Source of the DNA: an uncultured Collinsella sp.
GTDB lineage: Bacteria > Actinomycetota > Coriobacteriia > Coriobacteriales > Coriobacteriaceae
DNA: 17,703 nucleotides
Direction: 5' to 3'
Assembly: GCA_900762015.1 (NCBI GenBank)
Contig: CAAFEX010000069.1
Location: 1 to 17,703, forward strand
In this document: positions 1-9,457 of the stretch, piece by piece
Layout: every line of letters starts with the position of its first letter
How positions within the stretch are numbered: position 1 is the first letter of the stretch
The notes under the pieces: generated by a model
What the model was told of the DNA's origin: nothing
Databases searched by the model: none
Seen by the model: the letters and a program-made list of their open reading frames with translations, nothing else
Program-made: the position numbers and the translations under genes

Positions 1-95
1 ACATATTAAGGTTGCTGCTCTACAGTCCTGCTCACGACGGAGAGCACATTAAGTGCTCTCCTGTTCGTGCGGAACTCGCGACAACCTTAATATGT
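1..95. repeat. structured inverted-repeat element, copy 1 (possibly cut by the window edge)
   Basis: A 14-bp perfect inverted repeat (1-14 with 82-95) frames a 67-nt core (15-81). The core begins CTGCTCTACAGTCCTG and ends CGTGCGGAACTCGCGA. At its centre is a 9-bp hairpin, 39-47 with 53-61, with loop ATTAA. Further pairing is visible: CACGA 33-37 with TCGTG 65-69, and AGTCC 24-28 with GGAACT 71-76 with one A bulged. The same core, at the same length, recurs at 17290-17356. The left arm starts at base 1, so the inverted repeat may extend outside the window. The element lies 70 bp beyond the stop of the minus-strand histidine phosphatase gene. Whether it acts as RNA or DNA, and on which strand, cannot be told. 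It has no U-tract next to the stem, so it is not a standard terminator. Confidence 0.85.
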
Positions 96-165
96 CTCAG
101 GCCCGCCCCCTCCGCCGCACACTGGGAACGCCACGTTGATGTCTGCTAAACCTTGCTCGCTCAGG

Positions 166-792
166 CTAATGACTTTGTTGGGGGTCCACTATTTGCTGGA
201 GGGTGAACTTGCATTGCATCGGCTCGCCTTCTGCTTGTGGCTTTGCCTCATCGAAATTGAAGATCATGATGGCGCAGTTGGGGAGTTTTGCTGGGAGCTC
301 GAAGCCCTCTGGGGCTGCAGCCTTGATGAATTGGCGGCTGGCACTGCCGTGGCTTACTGCTAGAAGGGTCTCGATGCCCTCGGAGCCCATGAGATTGGTG
401 AGGGTGCCTAACATGCGTTCTTGCAGCGCTTGGCTTCCTTCTCCTCCGAAGGGGACCAGGTCCTCGCCCGGATCCCAGACGTCGGTGGGTAGCGCGCCGT
501 GCGGGCCTTCTTCGAAGGTGCCGTAGCAGCGCTCGATAATGCCTTCGCAGGGCTCGGCTGCTGCGTCCGGGCCGAGGAGCTCGCATGCGACGAGACTTGC
601 CGTGTCCATGGCTCGGCCTAAGGGTGATGAGACCACTCTGTCGGGGACGACGCCGTGGGCTTTGAGCCATGCGGCTGCCATCCCGGCTTGCTGACGGCCT
701 AAGTCGGTGAGCGGTGAATCGCAGCGGCCCTGGACCAGCTTTTTGACGTTGAACTCCGTCTGGCCGTGACGGAGTAGATATAGCTTCTTCAT
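166..792 (-). CDS. histidine phosphatase family protein (phosphoglycerate mutase-like)
   Basis: A 208-residue cytosolic phosphatase of the histidine phosphatase superfamily, which forms a phosphohistidine intermediate on small phospho-substrates. The N-terminal RHGQTEFN signature carries R8 and the nucleophile H9. R60 (SPLGRA), E87 and the second catalytic histidine H148 (SHGSAS) are all in the expected order. Length is typical of the cobC/gpmB-like branch. The true substrate cannot be assigned; alpha-ribazole phosphate, phosphosugars and other small phosphates are all possible. The ATG at 792 is preceded by AAGGGGAG, a good ribosome binding site. The gene starts 39 bp after the CDF transporter stop on the same strand, so the two may be co-transcribed. 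No clear terminator follows; the next recognisable structure is the repeat element at 1-95. Confidence 0.9.
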   Translation of the reverse strand: MKKLYLLRHGQTEFNVKKLVQGRCDSPLTDLGRQQAGMAAAWLKAHGVVPDRVVSSPLGRAMDTASLVACELLGPDAAAEPCEGIIERCYGTFEEGPHGALPTDVWDPGEDLVPFGGEGSQALQERMLGTLTNLMGSEGIETLLAVSHGSASRQFIKAAAPEGFELPAKLPNCAIMIFNFDEAKPQAEGEPMQCKFTLQQIVDPQQSH

Positions 793-831
793 GCTCTCCC
801 CTTCTGCATCAGTTGTTTTATCGGCTCGGCC

Positions 832-1986
832 CTACTCGCGGGTATGGCCGACATAGTCTTCGTCGATCGTGATCTTGGCAATCGACTTGGGATATTCCGA
901 TTCGACCCGTTGTGCGAGCGCGTGCTTTACGTCTTCGGCACTCATCTGCAGATCCGATGGACGCACGCAGTCAAAGATCACGTTGGTGTGCGTGGGGCCC
1001 GGCACGCAGCGCAGATCGTGAATCGAAAGGCGACTATCGATCTCTTGAGCCATAGCGTTGACGCGCAGGCGCATGCTCGCCACATTTGAATCGTCGGTCA
1101 CGATGGGATCGTAATGGAGCGTGACGATCATGCCGTCCTCGTCCCTAAAAGACTGCTCGATGTTATCGAGCGTGTCGTGACTTTCCAGCGGGCTGGCCTC
1201 GGCCGCCATCTCGGCGTGCGCGCTTGCAAACTTCCTGCCCGGACCGTAATCGTGAACCATTAGGTCATGAACGCCCAAAACACCGGGGTAGCTCATGATC
1301 TTGTCTCGGATGTGCTTGACCAACTTGGGATCGGGCGCCTGACCCAAAAGCGGGCTCACCGTATCTTGGATAAGCTCAAAGCCGCTCCAGCCAATATAGG
1401 CGCCAACGGCAAGGCCAACCCATGCGTCAAGATTGATGTGCGTCGCCTGCGAAACAATTGCGCACGCCAGCACGGCGCCTGTGGCAAGAACATCGTTCTT
1501 GGAATCTTGCGCGGTCGCATGCAGTGTCTCGGACTCAATGCGATCGCCGAGCTTTTGGTTGAGGGCCGCCATCCACAGCTTAACGACCATCGAGAGCACT
1601 AGAACTGCCACCAGGGCAAGCGAGAACTCGACAGGTTCGGGGTGGATGACGCGCTCAACCGAGGACTTCACCAGCTCAACGCCAATCAGCAGCACGAGCG
1701 CCGCCACGACCAGACCCGAGAGATACTCGTAGCGACCGTGGCCGTAAGGATGCTCGGGGTCGGCCGGCTTGCTCGCCAGCTTAAAGCCCAGCACGCTCAC
1801 GATATTCGAGCTGGCATCGGACAGGTTGTTCATGGCATCCGCCACAATCGAAACCGATCCCGACAGCACGCCAATTACGCCCTTCGCAGCGCATAGTGCC
1901 ACATTGGCGAGAATACACACCACGCCCGTCAACGTGCCCACGCGCGCACGGTCGCCCTGCGCACGCTTAACAATCCACTCGACCAT
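832..1986 (-). CDS. cation diffusion facilitator (CDF) family metal exporter
   Basis: A 384-residue inner-membrane divalent-metal/proton antiporter of the CDF (cation efflux) family. An N-terminal membrane domain of about six helices spans roughly residues 15-210, followed by a cytoplasmic domain (about 215-384) that starts with the usual PGV..HDL region. Family signatures are the TM2 segment DAMNNLSDA (50-58) and HPYGHGR (79-85). By alignment in the head with FieF (Asp/Asp in TM2, His/Asp in TM5), the transport-site residues here would be N53 and D57 in TM2 and D161 and D165 in TM5. Having no histidine, the site argues against a classical zinc exporter and fits Mn or Fe better; that is inference. 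The protein is about 80 residues longer than FieF at the C-terminus. I found no convincing promoter in the 79 bp between it and the EIIC terminator. Confidence 0.92.
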   Translation of the reverse strand: MVEWIVKRAQGDRARVGTLTGVVCILANVALCAAKGVIGVLSGSVSIVADAMNNLSDASSNIVSVLGFKLASKPADPEHPYGHGRYEYLSGLVVAALVLLIGVELVKSSVERVIHPEPVEFSLALVAVLVLSMVVKLWMAALNQKLGDRIESETLHATAQDSKNDVLATGAVLACAIVSQATHINLDAWVGLAVGAYIGWSGFELIQDTVSPLLGQAPDPKLVKHIRDKIMSYPGVLGVHDLMVHDYGPGRKFASAHAEMAAEASPLESHDTLDNIEQSFRDEDGMIVTLHYDPIVTDDSNVASMRLRVNAMAQEIDSRLSIHDLRCVPGPTHTNVIFDCVRPSDLQMSAEDVKHALAQRVESEYPKSIAKITIDEDYVGHTRE

Positions 1987-2065
1987 CTACATCCGCCCCC
2001 ACGGTACTACCTATATATCTATTGCTCAAACGGATTGTAGTGTAGCCACTTTGTCCCCCAGATAC

Positions 2066-2099
2066 AAAAAAGGCCGCAACCCACACGGGCCACGGCCTT
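2066..2099 (-). terminator. Rho-independent terminator after the EIIC gene
   Basis: Read on the minus strand, a 7-bp stem AAGGCCG/CGGCCTT (2093-2099 with 2070-2076) encloses further GGG/CCC pairing and runs into TTTTTT (2066-2071). It lies 38 bp after the EIIC stop codon. It is the first convincing terminator after fabH on this strand, so it probably ends the whole fab-acc-EIIC transcript and insulates the CDF gene. Confidence 0.85.
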
Positions 2100-2137
2100 G
2101 GAATATGGCAAAGGAATCGTCCTTGTGTCGCACAGGT

Positions 2138-3352
2138 TTACGCGCTTGCTTCGGCCACGCTCTTCGAGGTTTCGGGTGAATCGGCTCCATCCCCCGTCGT
2201 CTGTCCCTTCGCCGGCACCACGCCAAAGCAGTAGCTCAGCGCCGCAGACACCGCAAATGCCACACCGCCGGCAGCGCAGCACCACAGCAGGTTCGAGATG
2301 CCGCCCGTGGCAAAGCCAATGACCATGAGGACATTCGTCATACCGATGGTATAGGCCGTAACGTGGCCCACGGCCGCAACAAGGCCTCCGACGGCGCCGC
2401 CAATGGCCATGCACGTCAGGCACCTGCCATATTTAAAGCCGCAACCGTACAGCGCCGGCTCACTTACGCCACCAAGCACGCCCGAGATCGAATAGCCCAG
2501 CATGAGGGCCTTCTCATTCTTATCTGCAACACGGAGCGACGCGCCAAAGGGCATGCCCCAAACGGCGAACGTTGCCATCGTCGCGGCGATCAGAATGCAC
2601 GAATCCGTTCCCACACTCATAAACTGCGCATAGGCGAGCGATAGGACAACGTTGCTGACGCCCGCGATCTTAAGGAACTCCCAGCCCGCGGCAAGCCCCA
2701 TGAGCGTGAGCAGCGACACGATGCCACCGGAATTGCCAAGCATAAACATAAGCTGGCCCAACAGCATGCCCAGATAGCTGCCCGCCGGTGCCGAAATACA
2801 TAGCGAAACCGGAACCATGACAAGCATGGTCGCAAACGGAACAAACGAAAACGCCACGGCCTTGGGGATAACGCGCTTAAAGAAACACTCCACTCGCCAT
2901 AGCAAGGGCACCGAGATGAGAACCGGAATAACAGTCGTCGTGTAATCGTTGACCGGCGCGGGAAGCAGACCATACACGGAAGTCATCGATGCCCCCGTCG
3001 TCGATGCAGCATCGACGAGCTTAAGCAGATCGGGCGCAATCAATACGCCGCCCAGCATCATGCCTAGCTGCTCCGAGCAACCGAGCTGGCGGGCGGCCGC
3101 CCAACCAAGATAAATGGGCAAAAAGTAGTAGCCGGCGTTATAGAGCCAACTGTAGAACAGGCGATAGATTTCGGAATCGGCAGACCACAGGCCCAGCATA
3201 CCTTCGCCCATAATGACGGCAACGGTGCGGAACAACGCCGCGCAGACAATAAACGGCAGCGCCGACATCATGCTTTTGGACAGATAGTCCACCACGGCCA
3301 TGGCGTTTGATGAAACCGTCGTTGTAAACGAGGTGTTAGAAACTTGTAGCAT
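2138..3352 (-). CDS. orphan PTS transporter subunit EIIC (glucose/glucoside superfamily)
   Basis: A 404-residue polytopic membrane protein resembling the sugar-translocating EIIC domain of PEP-dependent phosphotransferase systems. It has about ten hydrophobic segments, and the superfamily signature GGVSEPALYG lies at 294-303 (family form G-I-x-E-P-x-x-x-G). No EIIB cysteine motif or EIIA domain is fused to it, and none is encoded in the window, so partners would have to come from elsewhere. The open frame extends upstream into accDA, but the ATG at 3352 is chosen because GGAAAGG sits 6 nt before it and the hydrophobic domain begins soon after. The gene starts 40 bp after the accDA stop with no terminator between, so it is probably the last gene of the fatty-acid transcript. 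The hydrophilic C-terminal tail is rich in Ser, Ala and Asp. Sugar specificity is unknown. Confidence 0.85.
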   Translation of the reverse strand: MLQVSNTSFTTTVSSNAMAVVDYLSKSMMSALPFIVCAALFRTVAVIMGEGMLGLWSADSEIYRLFYSWLYNAGYYFLPIYLGWAAARQLGCSEQLGMMLGGVLIAPDLLKLVDAASTTGASMTSVYGLLPAPVNDYTTTVIPVLISVPLLWRVECFFKRVIPKAVAFSFVPFATMLVMVPVSLCISAPAGSYLGMLLGQLMFMLGNSGGIVSLLTLMGLAAGWEFLKIAGVSNVVLSLAYAQFMSVGTDSCILIAATMATFAVWGMPFGASLRVADKNEKALMLGYSISGVLGGVSEPALYGCGFKYGRCLTCMAIGGAVGGLVAAVGHVTAYTIGMTNVLMVIGFATGGISNLLWCCAAGGVAFAVSAALSYCFGVVPAKGQTTGDGADSPETSKSVAEASA

Positions 3353-3392
3353 GGAACGCCTTTCCCAATATGACATGCGGGCTGTCCCTTTG

Positions 3393-5103
3393 TCACATCG
3401 TGCGGTACTGACCGATTGCGCGGTACTTTTCGTAGCGGAGGTTTGTGAGGGTCGCGTCGTCGAGCTGCCCAAGCGTATCGAAGGCATCAAATGCCGAGGA
3501 CATGACGGCACCGGCGATCTCCTCATGCGACAGGCCCCTATCGTCAACAATGCCGTCGATGATGCCGAGCGCCAACAGATCGGGGGCCGTGAGCTTAAGC
3601 GCCTCGGCGGCCTCATTCGCGCGCTCGGTATCCTTCCACAGGATCGACGCACAGGCCTCGGGGCTCACGACCGAATAGGCCGAGCTCGAGAGCATCAGGA
3701 TGCGGTCGGCCACGGACAGCGCCAGCGCGCCACCAGAGCCGCCCTCGCCTGTCACCACCGAGACAATCGGCGTCTTGAGGCCGCTCATCTCCATGAGGTT
3801 CTGGGCAATCGCCTCACCCTGGCCGCGTTCCTCGGCACCGATGCCGCAAAACGCGCCCGAAGTATCGACCAGGCACAGAACCGGTCGACCAAACTTTTCG
3901 GCCTGGCGCATCAGGCGACGCGCTTTGCGGTAGCCCTCGGGATGTGCCATACCAAAGTTGCGACGCATGCGCTCTTTGGTCGTGGTGCCGCGCTCGATGG
4001 CGATGACCGTTACGGGGCGTCCGTCTTTCCAGCCAATGCCAGCCACCACAGCAGCGTCGTCGCCAAAGTAGCGGTCGCCGTGCAGCTCCACAAATCCATC
4101 CAGGCCCAGCGAGATCATCTCGCCTGCCGTGGCGCGATCTGCCGAGCGGGTCTGCTTGACAATCTCGAGCGCGGTTTTTGGTGCGGTCGAGCGCTTGAAC
4201 AAGTGTCCCAGCTTTTTGCCACGGCGACCCGTATGCACGATCTCATGCGGTGCCCCCAGGCCGGGCGCGTGCCCTTCGTGCAGCGCCAGCAGCTCGCCTA
4301 CCGTGAGCGCAATCTCGCCACGCGGAACAACGGCATCGCAAAAGCCGTGCTCCAGCAAAAACTCGGAGCGCTGGAATCCCTTGGGCAGGCGCTTGTGCAT
4401 GTTCTGCTCGATCACGCGCGGGCCGGCAAATGCCGTCAGGGCATCGGGCTCGGCCAGGATAATATCGCCCTCCATGGCAAAGCTCGCGGTTACGCCTCCG
4501 GTCGTGGGGTCAGTGAGCACCGTGATATACAGGCCGCCCGCCTCGCTATGGCGCCTAACCGCCGCAGAAATCTTGGCCATCTGCATGAGCGAGGTCACGC
4601 CCTCCTGCATGCGGGCGCCACCCGATACGGTAAAGCCAACGACCGGCAGTCCCAGCTCGGTCGCACGCTCAAATGTGCGGCAGATCTTCTCGCCCACCAC
4701 GGAACCCATCGAGCCCATCATAAAGTTGGCGTCCATAAAGAAGAGCGCCGTATCGCAACCGCAGATTTTGCCCTTGCCGCACACAACGGCATCGCGCTCG
4801 CCCGAACGTTCGCTCACGCTCTTGAGCTTGTCGGCATAGCCGGGAAACGAAAGGAAGTCCTCCGGCGCCAGACTGGCATCCCATTCCTCAAACGTGCCCT
4901 CGTCAATCGTCATGCGCATGCGGTCGCGCCCGCTCACGCGAAAGTGTTTGCCGCAACGAGGGCAGACCTCGAGGTTGTCGTGCAGGCGCGCCTCATCGAT
5001 CACGCGGCGGCACTCCGGGCACTTGATAAACACGTGGCGCGCGGGAAACTCGGCGCACGACTCGGTCATCGGTCCCTCGAGGACGTTGACCGTCTTCGCT
5101 TTT

Positions 5104-5117
<14 letters not shown>
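3393..5117 (-). CDS. accDA: acetyl-CoA carboxylase carboxyltransferase, fused beta (AccD) and alpha (AccA) subunits
   Basis: A 574-residue fusion of the two carboxyltransferase subunits, which moves CO2 from carboxybiotin on AccB to acetyl-CoA to give malonyl-CoA. Residues 1 to about 295 are AccD-like, with the four-cysteine zinc ribbon C33/C36/C52/C55 and the oxyanion segment GGARMQEG (166-173). Residues from about 315 on are AccA-like, with RRNFGMAHPEGYRKA (385-399), GAEERGQGEAIAQN and the oxyanion glycines GEGGSGGALA (457-466). E. coli has the two as separate proteins of 304 and 319 residues. The fusion is shorter than their sum because the N-terminal helical region of AccA is missing. The usual DTPGAYPG segment reads DTSGAFCG (418-425). 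There is no stop or frameshift at the joint. The start overlaps the accC stop by 14 bp (ATG at 5117; a second ATG lies two codons on), indicating translational coupling. Confidence 0.95.
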
Positions 5118-6447
<1,330 letters not shown>

Positions 6448-6457
6448 GAAGCCTTCC

Positions 6458-6880
6458 TTAACTTTCGTGCATGAGTGCAAAAGACATGTCGGCGCGGCAA
6501 CAGACCTCACCGTTGACGCTTGCAGTACCCGTCGCAAAGCGGAACGGCCCGCGCGCACGCGTGATGGAGCACACCAGATCCACCGTATCGCCCGGGCGCA
6601 CCGGACGCTTAAAGCGCACCTTGTCCAGACTCGTGTAGAACGGCGTCGCACCGCGCGCCTCCTCATCGCCCATCAGCAACACGCAGCAGTTTTGGGCGAG
6701 CATCTCGCACTGGATCACGCCGGGGACCACCGGGTTTCCCGGAAAATGCCCCTGCAAAAAGTATTCGTCGCCCGTAATCGTGATCTTGCCGTGGGCCTCG
6801 TCGCCCACCAGCTCGGCTTCGTCGAGCAAAAGCATCGGCTCGCGATGCGGTAACAGCTTCTTGAGCTCTTCTTTGTTCAT
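6458..6880 (-). CDS. fabZ: 3-hydroxyacyl-ACP dehydratase
   Basis: A 140-residue hotdog-fold dehydratase that turns 3-hydroxyacyl-ACP into trans-2-enoyl-ACP in each elongation round. LPHREPMLLLD opens the protein. The catalytic pair is H45 in GHFPGNPVVPG and E59 in VIQCEM. The ATG at 6880 is preferred because AGGTGAT lies just ahead of it. A GTG at 6889, directly abutting the accB stop, would add three residues and cannot be excluded. Placement between accB and accC matches the streptococcal cluster. No isomerising homologue (fabA, fabM) is in the window, so this cluster alone does not explain unsaturated fatty acids. Confidence 0.95.
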   Translation of the reverse strand: MNKEELKKLLPHREPMLLLDEAELVGDEAHGKITITGDEYFLQGHFPGNPVVPGVIQCEMLAQNCCVLLMGDEEARGATPFYTSLDKVRFKRPVRPGDTVDLVCSITRARGPFRFATGTASVNGEVCCRADMSFALMHES

Positions 6881-6889
6881 GGATATCAC

Positions 6890-7363
6890 CTATCCGATCC
6901 TCATGAGGCAGCTGCCAAACTCCACGAGGTCGCCGTCGGCCACGCAGATCTCGAGCACCTCGCCGTCTGCCTCGGCCGTCACCTCGTTGAGAACCTTCAT
7001 GGCCTCGATAATGCAGAGGGTCTCGCCGGCCTTGACCTTGGAGCCCACGTGCACAAACGGCTCGTCGCCCGGCGCCGGGGCAGCATAGAACACGCCGACC
7101 ATGGGAGCGGTCACCTCGGTGCCCTTGGGCTCCGGTGCGGCGGCAGGCGCCTGCGCGGCGGGCTCCGGTGCGGCAGGCGCGACTGTGGGAGCTGCAACTG
7201 GAGTGGCTATAGCGCTCGGCATGGGCATGGGCACGGCAACCGGCTGTGCGGCGCTCGCGCGCTCGAGTTCGACCGCGGTGCCATCGGGCTCCTCAACGCG
7301 TACGCGCGTGAGGCCGCGGTTCTCCATAACATCGGCTATCTCGGCAAGTCTTTTGGAATCCAT
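6890..7363 (-). CDS. accB: biotin carboxyl carrier protein of acetyl-CoA carboxylase
   Basis: A 157-residue carrier that holds biotin and shuttles carboxylate between AccC and AccDA. An N-terminal helical segment (1-35) is followed by a flexible Pro/Ala-rich linker (about 38-80) and the C-terminal biotinyl domain. The biotinylated lysine is K123 in EAMKVLNEV. The protruding thumb loop typical of AccB is present around 90-103. The start is 3 bp after the fabF stop, and the ribosome binding site (GAGGAG) lies inside the end of fabF, so translation is probably coupled. The divergent birA at 12744 encodes the ligase expected to modify K123. Confidence 0.96.
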   Translation of the reverse strand: MDSKRLAEIADVMENRGLTRVRVEEPDGTAVELERASAAQPVAVPMPMPSAIATPVAAPTVAPAAPEPAAQAPAAAPEPKGTEVTAPMVGVFYAAPAPGDEPFVHVGSKVKAGETLCIIEAMKVLNEVTAEADGEVLEICVADGDLVEFGSCLMRIG

Positions 7364-7366
7364 GCT

Positions 7367-8614
7367 CTAGCTCCTCGTATATCTACGCAGCGCGATGGCG
7401 GCGTTGTGTCCGCCAAAGCCCAGGTTGGTCGAAAGCGCCCAGGTAAGGTCGGCGCGAACCGCGCGATTGGGCGTGTAGTCAAGATCGCAGGCGGGATCGG
7501 GCGTGTGGTAGTTAATGGTCGGCGGCACCACGCCCTGCTCGAGCGCCATGGCGCAGGCCATGACCTCGATGGCACCCGTGGCACCGATCATGTGGCCGGT
7601 CATCGACTTAGTCGACGAGACGTGCGCGGCGCGCGCCGCGTCCTCGCCGAGCGCACGCTTAATGCCCGCCGTCTCGGACGAATCGTTGAGCTTGGTCGAG
7701 GTGCCGTGGGCATTGATGTAGAGGCCCTCGGAAGGCTTGACGTCGCCCTCGGTCACCGCCAGCGATATCGCGCGGGCAATGCCGGCAGCCTCGGGATCAG
7801 GGCTCGTGATGTGATAGGCATCATCGGTGTTGCCGTAGCCCACGACCTCGGCATAAATGTGCGCACCGCGCGCCTGCGCATGTTCCATGCTCTCGAGTAC
7901 CAGCACGCAGGCGCCCTCGCCCATCACAAAGCCATCGCGGTCTACATCGAACGGGCGGCAAGCCGTCGCGGGATCAGGGTTGGTGGTCAATGCGCGGCAG
8001 GACGTAAAGCCCGCAACGGCATCGGGGATAATTGCGGCCTCGGCACCGCCGGCGAGAATCGCATCGGCATAGCCGTGCTTGATGGCGCGGAACGCCTCGC
8101 CCACCGCATGGGCCGAGGTTGCGCACGCGGTCACCACGGGCAAGGTCGGGCCCTTTGCCTTATGGCGAATCGCGATGTTGCCCGAAGCCATGTTGGGAAT
8201 CATCATCGCGATCATATAGGGCGATGCGCGGCGGGGCCCGCGGTCGGCAATCGTATGGACGTTGTCGACAAGCGTCTGCATGCCGCCCACGCCCGAGCCC
8301 ACGTAGACGCCCAGGCGCTCGCGATCGATGGCGCCTTCGACATCAAAGCCCGCATCGTGCATCGCCTCGTCCGAAGCTGCCATCGCAAACTGAACGCAAG
8401 GGTCCAGATGCTTGGCGTCACGCTTGCCAAAGTACTCGTTGCCGTCAAAGCCCTTGACCTCGGCCGCCACCTTGACGGCAAATGCATCGGTATCGAAGTG
8501 CGTAATCGGGCCGATGCCGCACGTGCCAGCGCACATTGCCGCCCAGGTGGCAAGCGCGGTGTTGCCGAGCGGCGATACGGCACCTATGCCGGTGATTGCA
8601 ACTCTCTGTTCCAT
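7367..8614 (-). CDS. fabF: beta-ketoacyl-ACP synthase II
   Basis: A 415-residue condensing enzyme (E. coli FabF has 413) that elongates acyl-ACP with malonyl-ACP. It has the Cys-His-His triad of the elongating synthases: C164 in TACATSA, H303 in NAHGTST and H341 in TGHMIGATGA, and it ends with GFGGHN. Of two adjacent ATGs (8617 and 8614) the second has the better spacing, 6 nt, from GAGGAG; an in-frame ATG at 8632 precedes the ribosome binding site and is unlikely. It lies 39 bp after fabG and 3 bp before accB. Confidence 0.96.
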   Translation of the reverse strand: MEQRVAITGIGAVSPLGNTALATWAAMCAGTCGIGPITHFDTDAFAVKVAAEVKGFDGNEYFGKRDAKHLDPCVQFAMAASDEAMHDAGFDVEGAIDRERLGVYVGSGVGGMQTLVDNVHTIADRGPRRASPYMIAMMIPNMASGNIAIRHKAKGPTLPVVTACATSAHAVGEAFRAIKHGYADAILAGGAEAAIIPDAVAGFTSCRALTTNPDPATACRPFDVDRDGFVMGEGACVLVLESMEHAQARGAHIYAEVVGYGNTDDAYHITSPDPEAAGIARAISLAVTEGDVKPSEGLYINAHGTSTKLNDSSETAGIKRALGEDAARAAHVSSTKSMTGHMIGATGAIEVMACAMALEQGVVPPTINYHTPDPACDLDYTPNRAVRADLTWALSTNLGFGGHNAAIALRRYTRS

Positions 8615-8653
8615 CATGGTCTCCTCATCCAAGCCGTTCTTCGGCCCTGATTT

Positions 8654-9427
8654 CTACATCGCCATTCCGCCGTCAACGCGTACAACCTCGCCCGTAATGT
8701 AGGAAGCCGCATCGCTCGCCAAAAAGCGCACCACGCCGGCCACTTCCTCGGGGCGCGCCATGCGCTTAAGGGGAATCTGCTCCTCGGTTGCCGCGCGAAC
8801 CTTCTCCGAGAGCTTTGCCGTCATATCTGTCTCGACAAACCCGGGGGCGACCGCGTTCACTCGTACGCCGCGGGGCGCAAGCTCGCGCGCCACCGCCTTG
8901 GTCAGGCCGATCACGCCCGCCTTGGAGGCAGCGTAGTTGGCTTGCCCGGCATTGCCCATCAGGCCCACAACCGAGCTCATGTTGACGACGCAGCCGCCGC
9001 GCTGGCGCATAAAGGTCTTGGTGAGCGTGCGCGTCATGTTAAACGTTCCTTTAAGATTGACATCGAGCACACGATCGAAGGCGTCATCGCCCATGCGCAT
9101 GAGCAGGCCATCGCGGGTGATGCCAGCGTTGTTGACGAGCGCCCAAATGGAGCCAAAGTCGTTGAGGACCGCTTCCACGCACGCGTTGACGGCAGCGGGA
9201 TCGGCCACGTCGCATTGATATGCGCGAGCTGTGGCACCAGCGGCCTCGCAGGCTTCGCACGTCTCGCGCGCCGCATCGACGCTGCCGGCATAGACGACGG
9301 CGATATCAAAGCCGTCCTCCGCCAGACCGACAGCGCAGGCGCGGCCGATGCCGCGCGAGCCGCCCGTGACCAGTGTCACGCGGCGCGATCCGTCGCGCTC
9401 GAGCGTGCCGTTGTTCAAGTTGCCCAT
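8654..9427 (-). CDS. fabG: 3-oxoacyl-ACP reductase
   Basis: A 257-residue short-chain dehydrogenase/reductase that reduces 3-ketoacyl-ACP with NADPH. The cofactor loop TGGSRGIG is at 21-28 and NNAG at 99-102. The catalytic S152, Y165 and K169 (YAASK) keep E. coli spacing with a shift of 14, reflecting a polar N-terminal extension of about 14 residues. The ATG at 9427 has AAAGGAA 5 nt ahead, which supports the long form. It starts 30 bp after fabD and is followed by fabF. Confidence 0.95.
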   Translation of the reverse strand: MGNLNNGTLERDGSRRVTLVTGGSRGIGRACAVGLAEDGFDIAVVYAGSVDAARETCEACEAAGATARAYQCDVADPAAVNACVEAVLNDFGSIWALVNNAGITRDGLLMRMGDDAFDRVLDVNLKGTFNMTRTLTKTFMRQRGGCVVNMSSVVGLMGNAGQANYAASKAGVIGLTKAVARELAPRGVRVNAVAPGFVETDMTAKLSEKVRAATEEQIPLKRMARPEEVAGVVRFLASDAASYITGEVVRVDGGMAM

Positions 9428-9457
9428 GTCATTCCTTTCGGGTTACAGCCCTGTGGA

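Noticed and set aside
3365..3395. Promoter-like GTGACA and CATATT, 18 bp apart, between accDA and EIIC
   Set aside because: The start of transcription would fall on or just before the EIIC ribosome binding site, leaving almost no leader, and the -10 matches only 4 of 6 bases.
3353..3652. N-terminal extension of the EIIC frame into accDA
   Set aside because: The extra 100 residues are Arg/Ser-rich shadow sequence inside the end of accDA. A ribosome binding site and the hydrophobic domain support the ATG at 3352.
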